DNA of 64,000 bases. Source: Sphingomonas populi. Its GTDB lineage: Bacteria > Pseudomonadota > Alphaproteobacteria > Sphingomonadales > Sphingomonadaceae. This document shows positions 15,527 through 25,296 of this stretch, piece by piece. The notes under the pieces were generated by a model. The model worked only from the letters and a program-made list of their open reading frames with translations. It ran no database searches and was not told the origin of the DNA. Positions within the stretch are counted from its first letter, which is position 1, and each line of letters starts with the position of its first letter. The stretch lies in assembly GCF_004208535.1 (NCBI RefSeq), contig NZ_SGIS01000001.1, positions 62,001-126,000 of the forward strand, read 5' to 3'. The position numbers and the translations under genes are program-made.

Positions 15527-16204
15527 ATGATCCTCCGGTTGATCGGTTGGGTCTTCAAGCTGGTGCTTGGCTTCCTGATTCTCTCGGTGGCGATGGTGAT
15601 CGTGTACCGCTTCGTGCCGCCGCCGGTAACGCTGACGATGCTGGCGGACGGGCTGAGCGGACACGGTATCACCAAATCGTGGATGCCCTTGTCGCGGATC
15701 GATCCCGACATGCCGCGCGCCGCGATCGCCGGCGAGGATTCGCGCTTCTGCTCGCACCACGGCTTCGATGTCGCCGCGATCGAGAAAGCCTATCTGCGCA
15801 ACGCGCGCGGCGGCCGCATCCGTGGCGGCTCGACGATCAGCCAGCAGACCGCCAAGAACGTCTTTCTGATCCAGGGCGGCGGCTACGTCCGCAAGGCGCT
15901 GGAGGCGTATTTCACGGTTCTCATCGAGAATTTGTGGGGCAAACGCCGAATCATGGAAGTCTATCTCAACGTCGCCGAGACCGGGATCGGCACCTACGGC
16001 GTCAACGCCGGCGCGATGCGCTACTTCCACCACGACGCCTCCGCGATGACCCCTGCCGAGGCCGGCCGCATGGCGGCGGTGCTGCCCCAGCCAAAGAAGC
16101 GCGCGGTGATCGACCCGCATGGCTTCGTCCGCCGTCACGGCAACGTGCTGTCGCGGCGGGTTAGCGTGGTGCGAAACGACGGGCTGGACGCCTGCTTGCG
16201 GTAA
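15527..16204 (+). CDS. mtgA: Monofunctional peptidoglycan glycosyltransferase MtgA
   Basis: A 225-residue GT51 enzyme that polymerises lipid II into glycan strands. One N-terminal transmembrane anchor (about 5-27) is followed by the transglycosylase domain. The catalytic glutamate lies in AIAGEDSRFCSHHGFD, with further motifs RGGSTISQQTAKN and KRRIMEVYLNVAETG. It lacks a transpeptidase domain, as expected of MtgA. ATG 15527 is the first in frame. It follows rpoH after about 110 bp containing a hairpin and is followed by a large palindromic repeat. Confidence 0.94.
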   Translation: MILRLIGWVFKLVLGFLILSVAMVIVYRFVPPPVTLTMLADGLSGHGITKSWMPLSRIDPDMPRAAIAGEDSRFCSHHGFDVAAIEKAYLRNARGGRIRGGSTISQQTAKNVFLIQGGGYVRKALEAYFTVLIENLWGKRRIMEVYLNVAETGIGTYGVNAGAMRYFHHDASAMTPAEAGRMAAVLPQPKKRAVIDPHGFVRRHGNVLSRRVSVVRNDGLDACLR

Positions 16205-16210
16205 TGTACC

Positions 16211-16296
16211 CGTCGCCCCGGCGGAGGCCGGGGCCGTCACGTTTGGCGCGATAGGCTCCAGATTATGCAGCGGCCCCGGCCTTCGCCGGGGCGACG
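16211..16296. repeat. Long GC-rich inverted repeat after mtgA
   Basis: Two 25-bp arms, 16211-16235 (CGTCGCCCCGGCGGAGGCCG..) and 16272-16296, are reverse complements with one mismatch and are separated by 36 bp. This is a common sphingomonad intergenic palindrome and could end mtgA transcription before the next operon. Confidence 0.8.
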
Positions 16297-16316
16297 AGTA
16301 GACAACGCACCCAAAA

Positions 16317-16331
16317 GAACATATATAGAAC
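16317..16331 (+). promoter_or_regulatory. LexA-type SOS box
   Basis: GAAC-N7-GAAC (16317-16320 and 16328-16331, spacer ATATATA), which is GTTC-N7-GTTC on the other strand, the alphaproteobacterial LexA consensus. It ends two bases before the ATG of the radical SAM gene. A repressor bound here would cover the promoter or start region, so the operon is predicted to be induced by DNA damage. Confidence 0.8.
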
Positions 16332-16333
16332 GA

Positions 16334-17575
16334 ATGGCTCAGCTCGATACCCGCGCGAAACTCGAGATCCTCGCTGACGCCGCCAAATACGACGCAAGCT
16401 GCGCCTCGTCCGGCTCCATCAAGCGTACCTCTCGCGATGGCAAGGGCATTGGCTCGACCGATAGCGGCATGGGCATCTGCCACGCTTATGCCCCGGACGG
16501 GCGCTGCATCAGCCTGCTCAAGATCCTGCTGACCAATAGCTGCATCTTCGACTGCCATTATTGCATCAACCGCAAGAGCAGCAACGTCCGCCGCGCGCGC
16601 TTCACCGCCGAGGAGGTGGTGCGGCTCACCCTCTCCTTCTACCGGCGCAACTATATTGAGGGGCTGTTCCTCTCCTCCGGTATCATCGGCTCGTCGAACT
16701 ACACGATGGAGCAGATCGTCGAAGTCGCACGCAGCTTGCGCGAGGATCATGAGTTTCGGGGCTATATCCACCTCAAGACGATCCCCGACGCCGATCCTGA
16801 GTTGATCCACCAGGCGGGGCTGCACGCCGATCGCATCTCGATCAACGTCGAACTGCCGACCGCGAGCGGCCTCAAGCGGCTCGCACCCGAGAAGTCGCAG
16901 GACCGCATCGAAGGCGCGATGGCGGGAATGTCCGACGCGATCCTCGACACCGCCGACGCGAGGAAGCATTACAAGTCCGCGCCGCGCTTCGCCCCAGCGG
17001 GGCAATCGACCCAGATGATCGTCGGCGCAGATGCCGCGACCGACCGCGACATCGTATCCCGCGCCGCCGGACTGTACGGATCGTTCGGGCTGAAGCGCGT
17101 CTATTATTCGGCCTTCTCGCCGATCCCCGATGCCAGCGCGGTGCTGCCGCTCCAGCGCCCGCCACTGATGCGCGAACACCGTTTGTACCAGTCGGACTGG
17201 CTGATGCGCTTCTACGACTTCAAGCCCGGCGAAGTCGCCGATGCCGCCGACGACAATGGCATGATGCGGCTCGACATCGATCCCAAGCTTGCCTGGGCAC
17301 TCAAGTTTCGCGGTTCCTTCCCGGTCGATGTCAACATAGCGCCGCGCGAGATGCTGCTGCGCGTGCCAGGCCTCGGCACGCGCGCGGTCGACAAGATCGT
17401 CGCGGCGCGGCGCGGCCGGCGGCTTTCGCTCGCCGATATCGGGCGGCTGACCGTCTCGCTTGCCAAGGTGCGCCCGTTCCTGATCGCGAGTGACTGGCGG
17501 CCGGTCGCGCTCGCCGACAAGGCGGATGTGCCGCTCCCGCCGCCACCGGCGAAGCAGATGGAATTGTTCGGGTGA
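16334..17575 (+). CDS. Putative DNA modification/repair radical SAM protein
   Basis: A 413-residue member of the TIGR03916 group, found next to UdgX-type proteins and predicted to act in DNA repair. The radical SAM cluster ligands are in LTNSCIFDCHYCINRKSS (CxxxCxxC). A C-terminal helix-hairpin-helix-like segment follows (LLRVPGLGTRAVDKIVAARRGRRLSLADI), typical of DNA binding. ATG 16334 is chosen over a longer frame because it sits just behind the SOS box and gives the standard MAQLDTRAKLEIL start. Its last codons overlap the start of udgX. The reaction is not known; control by LexA is inferred from the box. Confidence 0.9.
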   Translation: MAQLDTRAKLEILADAAKYDASCASSGSIKRTSRDGKGIGSTDSGMGICHAYAPDGRCISLLKILLTNSCIFDCHYCINRKSSNVRRARFTAEEVVRLTLSFYRRNYIEGLFLSSGIIGSSNYTMEQIVEVARSLREDHEFRGYIHLKTIPDADPELIHQAGLHADRISINVELPTASGLKRLAPEKSQDRIEGAMAGMSDAILDTADARKHYKSAPRFAPAGQSTQMIVGADAATDRDIVSRAAGLYGSFGLKRVYYSAFSPIPDASAVLPLQRPPLMREHRLYQSDWLMRFYDFKPGEVADAADDNGMMRLDIDPKLAWALKFRGSFPVDVNIAPREMLLRVPGLGTRAVDKIVAARRGRRLSLADIGRLTVSLAKVRPFLIASDWRPVALADKADVPLPPPPAKQMELFG

Positions 17576-18969
17576 CAATGCTCGCGGCCGACGCGATGCG
17601 GGAAATCGCGCTCGACGCCGAGGACGATTTCGATGGCTGGCGCGAGGGCGTGCGCGCTGCGGTTCGCGACGGGATCGCGCCCGAGCGGATCGTCTGGCGC
17701 GTCGGCTCGGCCCCCGGCGAGCTGTTCGGCGAGGCGGCGCCTGCCGCAGCCGGTGCCGCCAGCTTCACGGTGCCGCGCGCCTTCGTCGATCTCGCGCGCA
17801 AGGCGATCCTCCACAGTGATCGCGAACGCTTCGCGTTGCTCCATACCTTGCTGGTGCGGCTGCTCGCGCGACCGGGGCTGCTCGACGACGCCGCCGATCC
17901 GCTGGTGCGCCGCGTCGAGGGCCTCGCCCGCGAGGTCCGCCGCGATATCCACAAGATGCGCGCGTTCGTGCGCTTCCGCGAAGTCGCCGAACCCGAAGGC
18001 GCGCGCTTCGTGGCGTGGTTCGAACCCGATTTCCACATCGTCCGCGCCAACGCCGTCTTCTTCCTGGATCGGTTCGCGTCAATGCGCTGGTCTATCCTGA
18101 CGCCCGAGGTTTCGATCCACTGGGACGGCGCGACACTCGCCGAGGGTCCGGGCGCGACCAAGGCGGATGCGCCCGACGGCGATCCGGTCGAGGCGATGTG
18201 GCAGAGCTATTACGCCGCGATCTTCAACCCCGCCCGGCTGAAGGTCGGCATGATGCTCAAGGAGATGCCGCGCAAATATTGGAAAAACATGCCCGAAACC
18301 GCGTTGGTGCCGCAGTTGATCGCAGGCGCACAGGCGCGGGAGGCGGGCATGGTGGAAACGGCACGGACCAAGCCGGGCGGCAATATCGAAGCGGCATGGG
18401 CGGCCTTGCGCGAAGAAGCGATGAGCTGCACCCGCTGCCCGCTCCACGAGCACGCCACCCAGACCGTGTTCGGCGAAGGTCCGGTCGATGCCGCGATGCT
18501 CTTCGTCGGCGAGCAGCCCGGCGATCAGGAGGACCTCGCCGGCCGCCCCTTCGTCGGCCCGGCCGGGCAACTCTTCGATCGCGCGCTCGCCGAGGCGGGG
18601 ATCGATCGCGACACCATCTACGTCACCAACGCGGTCAAGCATTTCAAGTTCGAACAGCGCGGCAAACGCCGAATCCACGCCAAGCCAGATGCCGGCGAGA
18701 TCACCGCCTGCCGTTGGTGGATCGAGCAAGAGCGGGCATTGGTGCGGCCCAAGCGGACGGTCGCGTTAGGCGCGACGGCGGCGCGGTCCCTGTTCGGCAA
18801 GGCGGTGACGATCAGCCGCGAACGCGGCCGTGCGCTTGAGCTGCCCGGCGGTGGCGAAGCCTGGATCACCGTCCACCCGAGCTATCTGCTCCGCTTGCCC
18901 GATCCCACCGCCCGGGCCGAGGAATACGCCCGCTTCGTCGCCGATCTGAAGGCCGCCGCACACACATAG
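17572..18969 (+). CDS. udgX: UdgX-family uracil-DNA binding protein with N-terminal SAM-associated domain
   Basis: A 465-residue fusion. The N-terminal half (about 1-250) matches the TIGR03915 domain associated with the radical SAM partner. The C-terminal half (about 275-465) is a family-4-like uracil-DNA glycosylase fold: a cysteine pair in SCTRCPLHEHATQTVFG, GEQPGDQEDLAGRPFVG, and the diagnostic KRRIH loop. In characterised UdgX the loop histidine forms a covalent bond with uracil-containing DNA. HPSYLLRLPD is the distal motif. The frame starts with GTG 17572, overlapping the upstream TGA; ATG 17578 is an alternative. It is the second gene of an SOS-box operon. Confidence 0.93.
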   Translation: MTMLAADAMREIALDAEDDFDGWREGVRAAVRDGIAPERIVWRVGSAPGELFGEAAPAAAGAASFTVPRAFVDLARKAILHSDRERFALLHTLLVRLLARPGLLDDAADPLVRRVEGLAREVRRDIHKMRAFVRFREVAEPEGARFVAWFEPDFHIVRANAVFFLDRFASMRWSILTPEVSIHWDGATLAEGPGATKADAPDGDPVEAMWQSYYAAIFNPARLKVGMMLKEMPRKYWKNMPETALVPQLIAGAQAREAGMVETARTKPGGNIEAAWAALREEAMSCTRCPLHEHATQTVFGEGPVDAAMLFVGEQPGDQEDLAGRPFVGPAGQLFDRALAEAGIDRDTIYVTNAVKHFKFEQRGKRRIHAKPDAGEITACRWWIEQERALVRPKRTVALGATAARSLFGKAVTISRERGRALELPGGGEAWITVHPSYLLRLPDPTARAEEYARFVADLKAAAHT

Positions 18970-19075
18970 ATCAAGCTCGCACCGGATCATACCGCGCGGA
19001 AGTGCGTTGCCTCCAACGATACGGTCTTGAACACGCCACGCCCGAACGGGCGGGCCACAGCGGAAATGCGACGGC

Positions 19076-21556
19076 ATGAGTGAGATGAACGGGGGTGACC
19101 GCGAACGGCGTCGGCTGGAGGCGCTGGACAGCTACCAGATCTTCGATACGCCGCGCGAGCCAGCCTTCGACGAGGTCGCGCGGCTCGCGGCCGATCTGTG
19201 CGGCACCCCGATTGGCGTCGTCAATCTGATCGGCGCCGACCGGCAGTTCTTCAAGGCCGAGGTCGGGCTTGGTGTACGCGAAACCCCGCTCGAAACGTCG
19301 TTCTGCCGACATGCGATACTCGAACAGGACTTCCTGCTTGTCCCCGACGCGACCGCCGATGATCGCTTCAGCAGCAATCCGCTGGTGACGGCGGAATCGG
19401 GGCTGCGTTTCTATGCCGGGGCGCTGCTCAAGGCGCCCAACGGATTGCCGATCGGGACATTGTGCGTGCTCGACACACAACCGCGCGATCTCAGTGAATT
19501 GCAGCAGCGTGCGCTGAAGGTTCTCGCCAATCAGGTGATGAGCCAGTTCGAGATGCGCCGCGCGATCCGCGAACGCTCCGAACAGGCGGATCGCTATCGC
19601 ACGTTGTTCGACACGATGGACGAAGGCTTCTGCATCATCGAGTTCCTCGATGGCCCGCATGGGCCCTTGAGCGACTATGTCCATGTCGAGGCGAACGCGG
19701 CCTATGCGCTCAACGCGGGCATCCCCAACGTGGTCGGACGGACGCTGCGCGAGATGGTCGGTGACGAGGCTGACGATTGGGCCAGGCGGTACGGCGACGT
19801 GCTGCGCACCGGCGCGCCGATCCGATTCGAGCGCGAACTGGAGGCGACCGGGCGCTATCTGTCACTGTCGGCCTTTCGCGTCGAACCCGCCAGCCGCAAG
19901 CAGGTTGCGGTGTTGTTCCAGGACATCACCGCGCGTCGCGACGCCGAACTTGCGTTGATCCGTCTCAACGAGACTCTCGAAGGCCGCGTCAACGAGGCGA
20001 TCGCCGAGCGCCGGCTGCTCGCCGATGTGGTGGAGGCAACGCACGCCTTCGTCACGATCGTCGATCTCGAAGGCACTTTGCTGGCGATGAACACTGCCAG
20101 CGCGCGCGACTTCGAGCGGTTGTTCGGCGTGCTGCCCCGCGTCGGGGACAATCTGTTCGGCCTGCTCGCCGACCAGCCCGAACAGGCGGCGATAATACGC
20201 GCTTCCTGGGCGCCGGCGCTCGCTGGCGAGGAGTTCGTTACGGTCTCCCAGATCGACGGCCCGCACGGCGATACCCGCTCCTACGAATTGCGTTTCAACG
20301 CGCTGCGAGATGCCGAGGGCAAGCGAATCGGCGTGTTCCAGTTCGCCTATGACGTGACGGATCGCCTCCGCGAGCAGGACCGCTTCCGCGCCACCGAGGA
20401 GGCGTTGCGCCAGGCGCAGAAGATGGAGGCCGTCGGCCAGCTCACCGGCGGGCTGGCGCATGATTTCAACAATCTGCTCGCCGGCATCTCGGGATCGTTC
20501 GAAATGATCGGCACGCGGCTCGCGCAGGGTCGCGCGCGCGATGTCGAGAAATATCTCACCGCCGGCCAAGGCGCGACCCGCCGCGCGTCGGCGCTGACTC
20601 ACCGGCTGCTCGCTTTCTCGCGGCGGCAGACGCTCAGCCCGCGCGCGATCGTCGTCAACCGGCTGATGCGCGAACTGGTCGAACTGATCCAGCGCACCGT
20701 GGGGCCCGCGATCGAGGTCGAAACCGTCGCCGCCGCCGGATTGTGGCCGGCGCTGGTCGATGCCAACCAGCTCGAAAACGCCATCCTCAACCTGTGCATC
20801 AATGCGCGCGACGCGATGCCCGACGGCGGCCGGATCACGATCGAAACCGCCAACCGCTGGGTCGACAAGCATACCGCCAAGGCGCACGGCCTCGAAGCCG
20901 GCCAATATGTCACCGTCTGCGTCAGCGATACGGGCTGCGGCATCGAGAAGGATATTCTCGACCGGGTGTTCGATCCGTTCTTCACCACCAAGCCGCTCGG
21001 CGAGGGCACCGGCCTCGGTCTGTCGATGGTGTATGGCTTCGCGCGGCAGAGCCACGGCCATGTCCGCATTTATTCCGAAGTCGGCCAGGGCACGATGGTT
21101 TGCCTGTATCTGCCGCGCAACCTCGGCGACGAGGCGCCGTCCGAACCGGAACCGACCACCGCATCGCAAACGCTGCGCACCGCCGCCGAAAAGACCGTGC
21201 TGATCGTCGATGACGAACCGAGCGTGCGGATGCTCGTCGTCGATGCGCTCGAGGAACTCGGCTATGCCTGCGCCGAGGCGGCGACCGGCGCGGAGGGGAT
21301 CGAGATCCTGCGTGGCGCGGGCCATATCGATCTGCTCATCACCGATGTCGGTCTGCCCGGCGGGATGAACGGTCGCGAAGTGGCCGAGCGCGCGCGCGAG
21401 GTGGTGGCGGATCTGCGCATCCTTTTCATAACCGGCTACGCCGAGAATGCGGTTCTCAACCACGGCCATATCGGGCACGGTATGGAAGTCTTGACCAAGC
21501 CCTTCGCGGTGAACGACCTGATCGCACGGGTCGATCGGCTGTTGCGCGAAGGCTGA
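19076..21556 (+). CDS. Hybrid sensor histidine kinase (GAF-PAS-PAS-HK-REC)
   Basis: An 826-residue cytoplasmic hybrid kinase with no membrane segment. A GAF domain (about 27-165) is followed by PAS regions at about 172-290 and 312-430. The HisKA domain has the phosphorylated H462 in [11 protein letters not shown]. The ATPase domain shows [16 protein letters not shown] and [15 protein letters not shown]-terminal receiver has the aspartate in [14 protein letters not shown] and a Lys in LTKPF. The H-D-F-N-N box is the HWE/HisKA-type used by soluble light- or redox-sensing hybrids; the signal is unknown. It precedes dadA by 22 nt, but a functional link is not evident. Confidence 0.93.
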   Translation: MSEMNGGDRERRRLEALDSYQIFDTPREPAFDEVARLAADLCGTPIGVVNLIGADRQFFKAEVGLGVRETPLETSFCRHAILEQDFLLVPDATADDRFSSNPLVTAESGLRFYAGALLKAPNGLPIGTLCVLDTQPRDLSELQQRALKVLANQVMSQFEMRRAIRERSEQADRYRTLFDTMDEGFCIIEFLDGPHGPLSDYVHVEANAAYALNAGIPNVVGRTLREMVGDEADDWARRYGDVLRTGAPIRFERELEATGRYLSLSAFRVEPASRKQVAVLFQDITARRDAELALIRLNETLEGRVNEAIAERRLLADVVEATHAFVTIVDLEGTLLAMNTASARDFERLFGVLPRVGDNLFGLLADQPEQAAIIRASWAPALAGEEFVTVSQIDGPHGDTRSYELRFNALRDAEGKRIGVFQFAYDVTDRLREQDRFRATEEALRQAQKMEAVGQLTGGLAHDFNNLLAGISGSFEMIGTRLAQGRARDVEKYLTAGQGATRRASALTHRLLAFSRRQTLSPRAIVVNRLMRELVELIQRTVGPAIEVETVAAAGLWPALVDANQLENAILNLCINARDAMPDGGRITIETANRWVDKHTAKAHGLEAGQYVTVCVSDTGCGIEKDILDRVFDPFFTTKPLGEGTGLGLSMVYGFARQSHGHVRIYSEVGQGTMVCLYLPRNLGDEAPSEPEPTTASQTLRTAAEKTVLIVDDEPSVRMLVVDALEELGYACAEAATGAEGIEILRGAGHIDLLITDVGLPGGMNGREVAERAREVVADLRILFITGYAENAVLNHGHIGHGMEVLTKPFAVNDLIARVDRLLREG

Positions 21557-21578
21557 TCGCCACGGGAGTGGGTACGGA

Positions 21579-22829
21579 ATGAAGGTGATCGTCCTCGGTA
21601 GCGGCGTGATCGGCGTCACCTCGGCGTGGTATCTCGCGCGCGCCGGGCATGCGGTGACGGTGGTCGATCGTCAGGCGGGGCCGGCGCTGGAGACGAGCTT
21701 CGCCAATGCCGGTGAGATTTCGCCCGGCTATGCATCGCCCTGGGCGGCGCCGGGCATCCCGCAAAAGGCGGTGAAGTGGCTGATGATGCGCCACGCGCCG
21801 CTGGTGCTGCGCCCGCAGTTCGACATGGCGATGCTGCGCTGGCTGGTCGCGATGCTGCAAAACTGCACCGCCGAGCGCTATGCGATCAACAAGGCGCGGA
21901 TGGTGCGGGTGGCGGAATATAGCCGCGACTGCCTCGACGCGCTGCGCACCGAGACCGGCATCGGTTACGACGAGCGTATGCTCGGCACGCTGCAATTGTT
22001 TCGCGAGGCCAAGCAGCTCGACGGCACCGCCAAGGACATCGCCGTCCTCAAGCAGGGTGGCGTGCCATTCGAACTTCTCGACCGCGCCGGCTGCCTCGCG
22101 GCAGAGCCCGGCCTCGCACACAGCGACGTGCCGATCGCCGGCGGCTTGCGCCTGCCGCATGACCAGACCGGCGATTGCTTCAAATTCACCAACCGCCTCG
22201 CCGATCTTGCGGCGGCCGAAGGCGTGACGTTCCAATATGGCCGGACGGTCGCGCGGCTGGACCATGAAAACGGGCGCATCACCGGCGTCGTCACCGATGC
22301 CGGGCGGCTGACGGCGGATGCCTATCTCGTCGCGCTCGGCAGCTTTTCGCCGGCGTTGGTGCGGCCGCTCGGGCTGAAGCTGCCGGTGTTCCCGGTGAAG
22401 GGCTATTCGATCACGGTGCCGATCACCGATCCGGCGCGCGCGCCGGTCTCAACGTTGCTCGACGAGAGCTACAAGGTCGCGATCACCCGGCTCGGCGACC
22501 GCATCCGCGTCGGCGGCATGGCGGAGATATCGGGCTTCAACAATCACTTGCCCGAGGCGCGGCGCGCGACGCTCGAACATTCGGTCGGCGGGCTGTTTCC
22601 CAACGCGGGCGACTTGCAGGCCGCGACCTTCTGGTCTGGCCTGCGCCCGATGACGCCCGACAGCACACCCGTTATCGGCAAGACCGCCCTCCCCAACCTG
22701 TTTCTCAACACCGGCCACGGCACGCTCGGCTGGACGATGGCATGCGGATCGGGGCGGATCATCGCCGACATCATCGGCGGCCAGGCGCCCGACATCGAAA
22801 CCGGCGATCTGTCGCTCGATCGCTACTGA
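21579..22829 (+). CDS. dadA: D-amino-acid dehydrogenase DadA-type
   Basis: A 416-residue FAD-dependent oxidoreductase that oxidises D-amino acids to 2-oxo acids and passes electrons to the respiratory chain. The N-terminal dinucleotide fold is [29 protein letters not shown]. The [21 protein letters not shown] stretch and the C-terminal [19 protein letters not shown] motif are DadA hallmarks. It is followed 11 nt later by a beta-hydroxyacid dehydrogenase gene, suggesting a small catabolic operon. No alanine racemase (dadX) is adjacent. Confidence 0.92.
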   Translation: MKVIVLGSGVIGVTSAWYLARAGHAVTVVDRQAGPALETSFANAGEISPGYASPWAAPGIPQKAVKWLMMRHAPLVLRPQFDMAMLRWLVAMLQNCTAERYAINKARMVRVAEYSRDCLDALRTETGIGYDERMLGTLQLFREAKQLDGTAKDIAVLKQGGVPFELLDRAGCLAAEPGLAHSDVPIAGGLRLPHDQTGDCFKFTNRLADLAAAEGVTFQYGRTVARLDHENGRITGVVTDAGRLTADAYLVALGSFSPALVRPLGLKLPVFPVKGYSITVPITDPARAPVSTLLDESYKVAITRLGDRIRVGGMAEISGFNNHLPEARRATLEHSVGGLFPNAGDLQAATFWSGLRPMTPDSTPVIGKTALPNLFLNTGHGTLGWTMACGSGRIIADIIGGQAPDIETGDLSLDRY

Positions 22830-22840
22830 AAGGACGAACA

Positions 22841-23698
22841 ATGCAGGTCGGATTGATCGGACTCGGCGCGATGGGGCGCGGCATGGCGGAGAATCTCGCC
22901 AAAGGCGGGCATGACGTGCTGATCTGGAACCGCTCGGGCGACGGTGGCAAGCCGATCGCGGGTGCGCGGTTGGTCGAGACGCCGGCCGAGGTGTTCCAGT
23001 CCGAACTGGTGCTGACGATGCTGTCGGACGACGCCGCGATTCGGTCGGTCGTGCTCGATGCGGGGCTGCTCGCCGGTGCGCGACCGGGGCTGATCCATGC
23101 TGTCACCGCGACGATCTCGGTAGCGTTCGCGGAAGAATTGGCGGCGGCGCACGCGGCGGCGGGGATCGGCTATCTCTCCGCGCCCGTGTTCGGGCGGCCC
23201 GATGCGGCGGCGGCGGGGCAGCTCAGCGTTGTGGTCGCCGGCGACCCCGCCGCAATCGAGACCGCCCGCCCCGCGTTCGAGGCGATATCGCGCAAGATCT
23301 GGCTGCTCGGTGAACACCCTCGTCAGGCCAACGCCGCCAAGATCGCCGGCAACATGATGATCACTTTCGCAATCGAGGCGATGGCTGAGGCACTCGTGCT
23401 GGTCGGCGACAACGGCGTCACCACCGACGCCTTCTTCGAACTGATGCTCGGCACCCTCTTCGGCGGCCGCATTTATGAGACCTACAGCAAGTCGATCGCG
23501 GCGGGGAATTACGAACCCGGTTTCCGCATGCAACTCGGCCTCAAGGATCTGCGGCTCGCCACCGAAGCCGCGCAAACCGCCGGCAAACGCCTGCCGATGC
23601 TCGACGCGGTCCGCACGCGGATGAGCGAGGCGGTCGATGCCGGCATGGGCGAAAAGGACTGGTCGGCGATCGCCGAGATGCTGCTGAGCAAACCCTAA
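22841..23698 (+). CDS. NAD(P)-dependent beta-hydroxyacid dehydrogenase
   Basis: A 285-residue member of the 3-hydroxyisobutyrate/tartronate-semialdehyde/6-phosphogluconate dehydrogenase family. The Rossmann motif is GLIGLGAMGRGMAENLAKGGHDV. The catalytic lysine is in RQANAAKIAGNMM. The C-terminal all-helical dimerisation domain (about 165-285) is complete. ATG 22841 follows AAGGA at a good distance; the frame is open further upstream within dadA but that is out of frame with it. Substrate is not predictable. Operon with dadA suggests processing of an acid or semialdehyde from amino-acid breakdown. Confidence 0.88.
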   Translation: MQVGLIGLGAMGRGMAENLAKGGHDVLIWNRSGDGGKPIAGARLVETPAEVFQSELVLTMLSDDAAIRSVVLDAGLLAGARPGLIHAVTATISVAFAEELAAAHAAAGIGYLSAPVFGRPDAAAAGQLSVVVAGDPAAIETARPAFEAISRKIWLLGEHPRQANAAKIAGNMMITFAIEAMAEALVLVGDNGVTTDAFFELMLGTLFGGRIYETYSKSIAAGNYEPGFRMQLGLKDLRLATEAAQTAGKRLPMLDAVRTRMSEAVDAGMGEKDWSAIAEMLLSKP

Positions 23699-23701
23699 AC
23701 C

Positions 23702-23731
23702 GTTCGTCCCGTGCGAAGTCGAGGGACGAAC
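23702..23731. repeat. Short palindrome at convergent gene ends
   Basis: GTTCGTCCC (23702-23710) and GGGACGAAC (23723-23731) form a 9-bp stem with a 12-nt loop, between two convergent genes. It is a minimal copy of the CGTTCG repeat family and probably acts as a terminator for both sides. Confidence 0.65.
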
Positions 23732-23744
23732 AGGCTAGGCGGCG

Positions 23745-25223
23745 TTACGCCACCACCCCGCGCCGCGCGGCGATCAGGCTCGCGAATTCGCCGATGATCG
23801 GCCGCGCCACCAGCAACACCAGCACGCCGTACGTCACGACGCCAACGCTCACGAGGATCGCCAGCGTCGGCAATGGCGCGAGGCCGGCGATCAGGTCGGA
23901 CACCGCCAGCACCGCCGCGCCCATCCCGGCAGACGCAATCGCCGCCGGCATCACCGCGCGCAGCAGTGCGGGCGCCGAGGTGCCGATGATCGGTATCGCC
24001 AAAGCGGCGGTGATCGCCATGTGCAGCGGCGCGCCGACCACCCAGCCCCACGCCATGCCGACCGCGCCGTAGCGCACGCCGATCACGAAGCAGAGCGGCA
24101 TGATGAGCGCGCCAGCCGCCGCGCCCCACACCTGCAAACGCGGATGGCCGAGCGCGGTGGTGGCGGGCGCGAACAGCACCTGCACCGTGAGGAACGGCAT
24201 GGCGATGGCGAGCAAGCGCACGATCGGCGTCGCATCGTCCCATTTCGGCCCGAGCACGACATCGACGAATGGCCCCGCCACCGCCGCCAGCCCGACATAG
24301 AACGGCAATGCGCCGAACATGATGAGCCGCACCGATTTTTCGAAGGCCCGGCCAGTGGTCGCGCGGTCGGCCTGAAGGCGGGCGTAAGCCGAAAATGCCA
24401 CATCGTTGAGCGGCGGCACGAACTTGCTCGTCACGATCTGCGCAAGGAACAGCGACTCCGCGTACAGGCCGAGGTGGCGCGCATCGAGCGAGCGCCCGCC
24501 GATGATGACATCGGCCTGAGTCTGGAACAGCCACAGCAGCGAACTCAGCAGCATCGCCCCGCCGAAGCGCACGATCACGCCCGCGCCCTTCAGCCGGAAC
24601 GTCGGCAGGACATCGATCCGCGCCGCCACCATCATGCCGAGCGCGCGCGACCAGATCACGCACATCGGCGCGGCGACCAACGTCCACACCCCCCACCCCG
24701 CCAGCGCGCAGCCCAGCGACGTCCCCGCGCCGATCAGCGCCGAGACGAGGTTGACCTTGGCCTGCACCTTGTAATTGAGCTGGCGGCTGAGCAGCGCGCT
24801 CGGCAGCGCCACGAACGGCGTCGCGAGGTACAAGGCCGCCTGCACCACCAGCAGGCTGCCGACCATCGGCGTATGGAAATATTGGGCGGCGAGCGGCGCG
24901 AGGATCACCTGCGCCAACGCGATTCCACCGTTGAGCAGCACGAGGATACCGAACACCTGCCGGATCAGCATCTTGTCGAGTTCGGGCGTGCGGATCAGCG
25001 ACGCGGTGAATTCCTGCCCGTTGAGCAGGCTGAGGAACACCAGCACGCTCTGCGTCATCGCGAACAGGCCGTAGTCGCGGGGATCGAGGATGCGGATCAC
25101 GAAGAAGGTCGCCGCCCACATGATGAGCTGCGCGATCACCTGACTGCCCGACCGCCACGCGATCGCCTGCACGATCTGCGACGCGAAGGTCTTTTCCACC
25201 GGGATCTCGGTCATCGAATTCAT
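23745..25223 (-). CDS. Lipopolysaccharide/oligosaccharide flippase (MOP superfamily)
   Basis: A 492-residue integral membrane protein with about 12-14 hydrophobic helices, of the Wzx/WzxC polysaccharide-transporter type. It should flip lipid-linked oligosaccharides across the inner membrane for O-antigen, exopolysaccharide or capsule assembly. Visible family features are the N-terminal GSQVIAQLIMWAATFFVIRILDPRDYGLFA and the SLLSRQLNYK-like loop (LPSALLSRQLNYKVQAK). It stands alone: no glycosyltransferase or polymerase genes flank it, so its pathway is probably encoded elsewhere. Start MNSMTEIP; a second Met follows 3 residues later. Confidence 0.87.
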   Translation of the reverse strand: MNSMTEIPVEKTFASQIVQAIAWRSGSQVIAQLIMWAATFFVIRILDPRDYGLFAMTQSVLVFLSLLNGQEFTASLIRTPELDKMLIRQVFGILVLLNGGIALAQVILAPLAAQYFHTPMVGSLLVVQAALYLATPFVALPSALLSRQLNYKVQAKVNLVSALIGAGTSLGCALAGWGVWTLVAAPMCVIWSRALGMMVAARIDVLPTFRLKGAGVIVRFGGAMLLSSLLWLFQTQADVIIGGRSLDARHLGLYAESLFLAQIVTSKFVPPLNDVAFSAYARLQADRATTGRAFEKSVRLIMFGALPFYVGLAAVAGPFVDVVLGPKWDDATPIVRLLAIAMPFLTVQVLFAPATTALGHPRLQVWGAAAGALIMPLCFVIGVRYGAVGMAWGWVVGAPLHMAITAALAIPIIGTSAPALLRAVMPAAIASAGMGAAVLAVSDLIAGLAPLPTLAILVSVGVVTYGVLVLLVARPIIGEFASLIAARRGVVA

Positions 25224-25296
25224 CGGCTGGAATGCTCGCGTATCACCATGCCCCCATAGTGCCGCGAGAGTGGAGGAAGAGTGAAGAAAGCAGCCT

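Noticed and set aside
15413..17578. Minus-strand open frame of over 700 codons
   Set aside because: It is antisense to mtgA and the radical SAM gene, both with strong family motifs. Long antisense frames are expected at this GC content.
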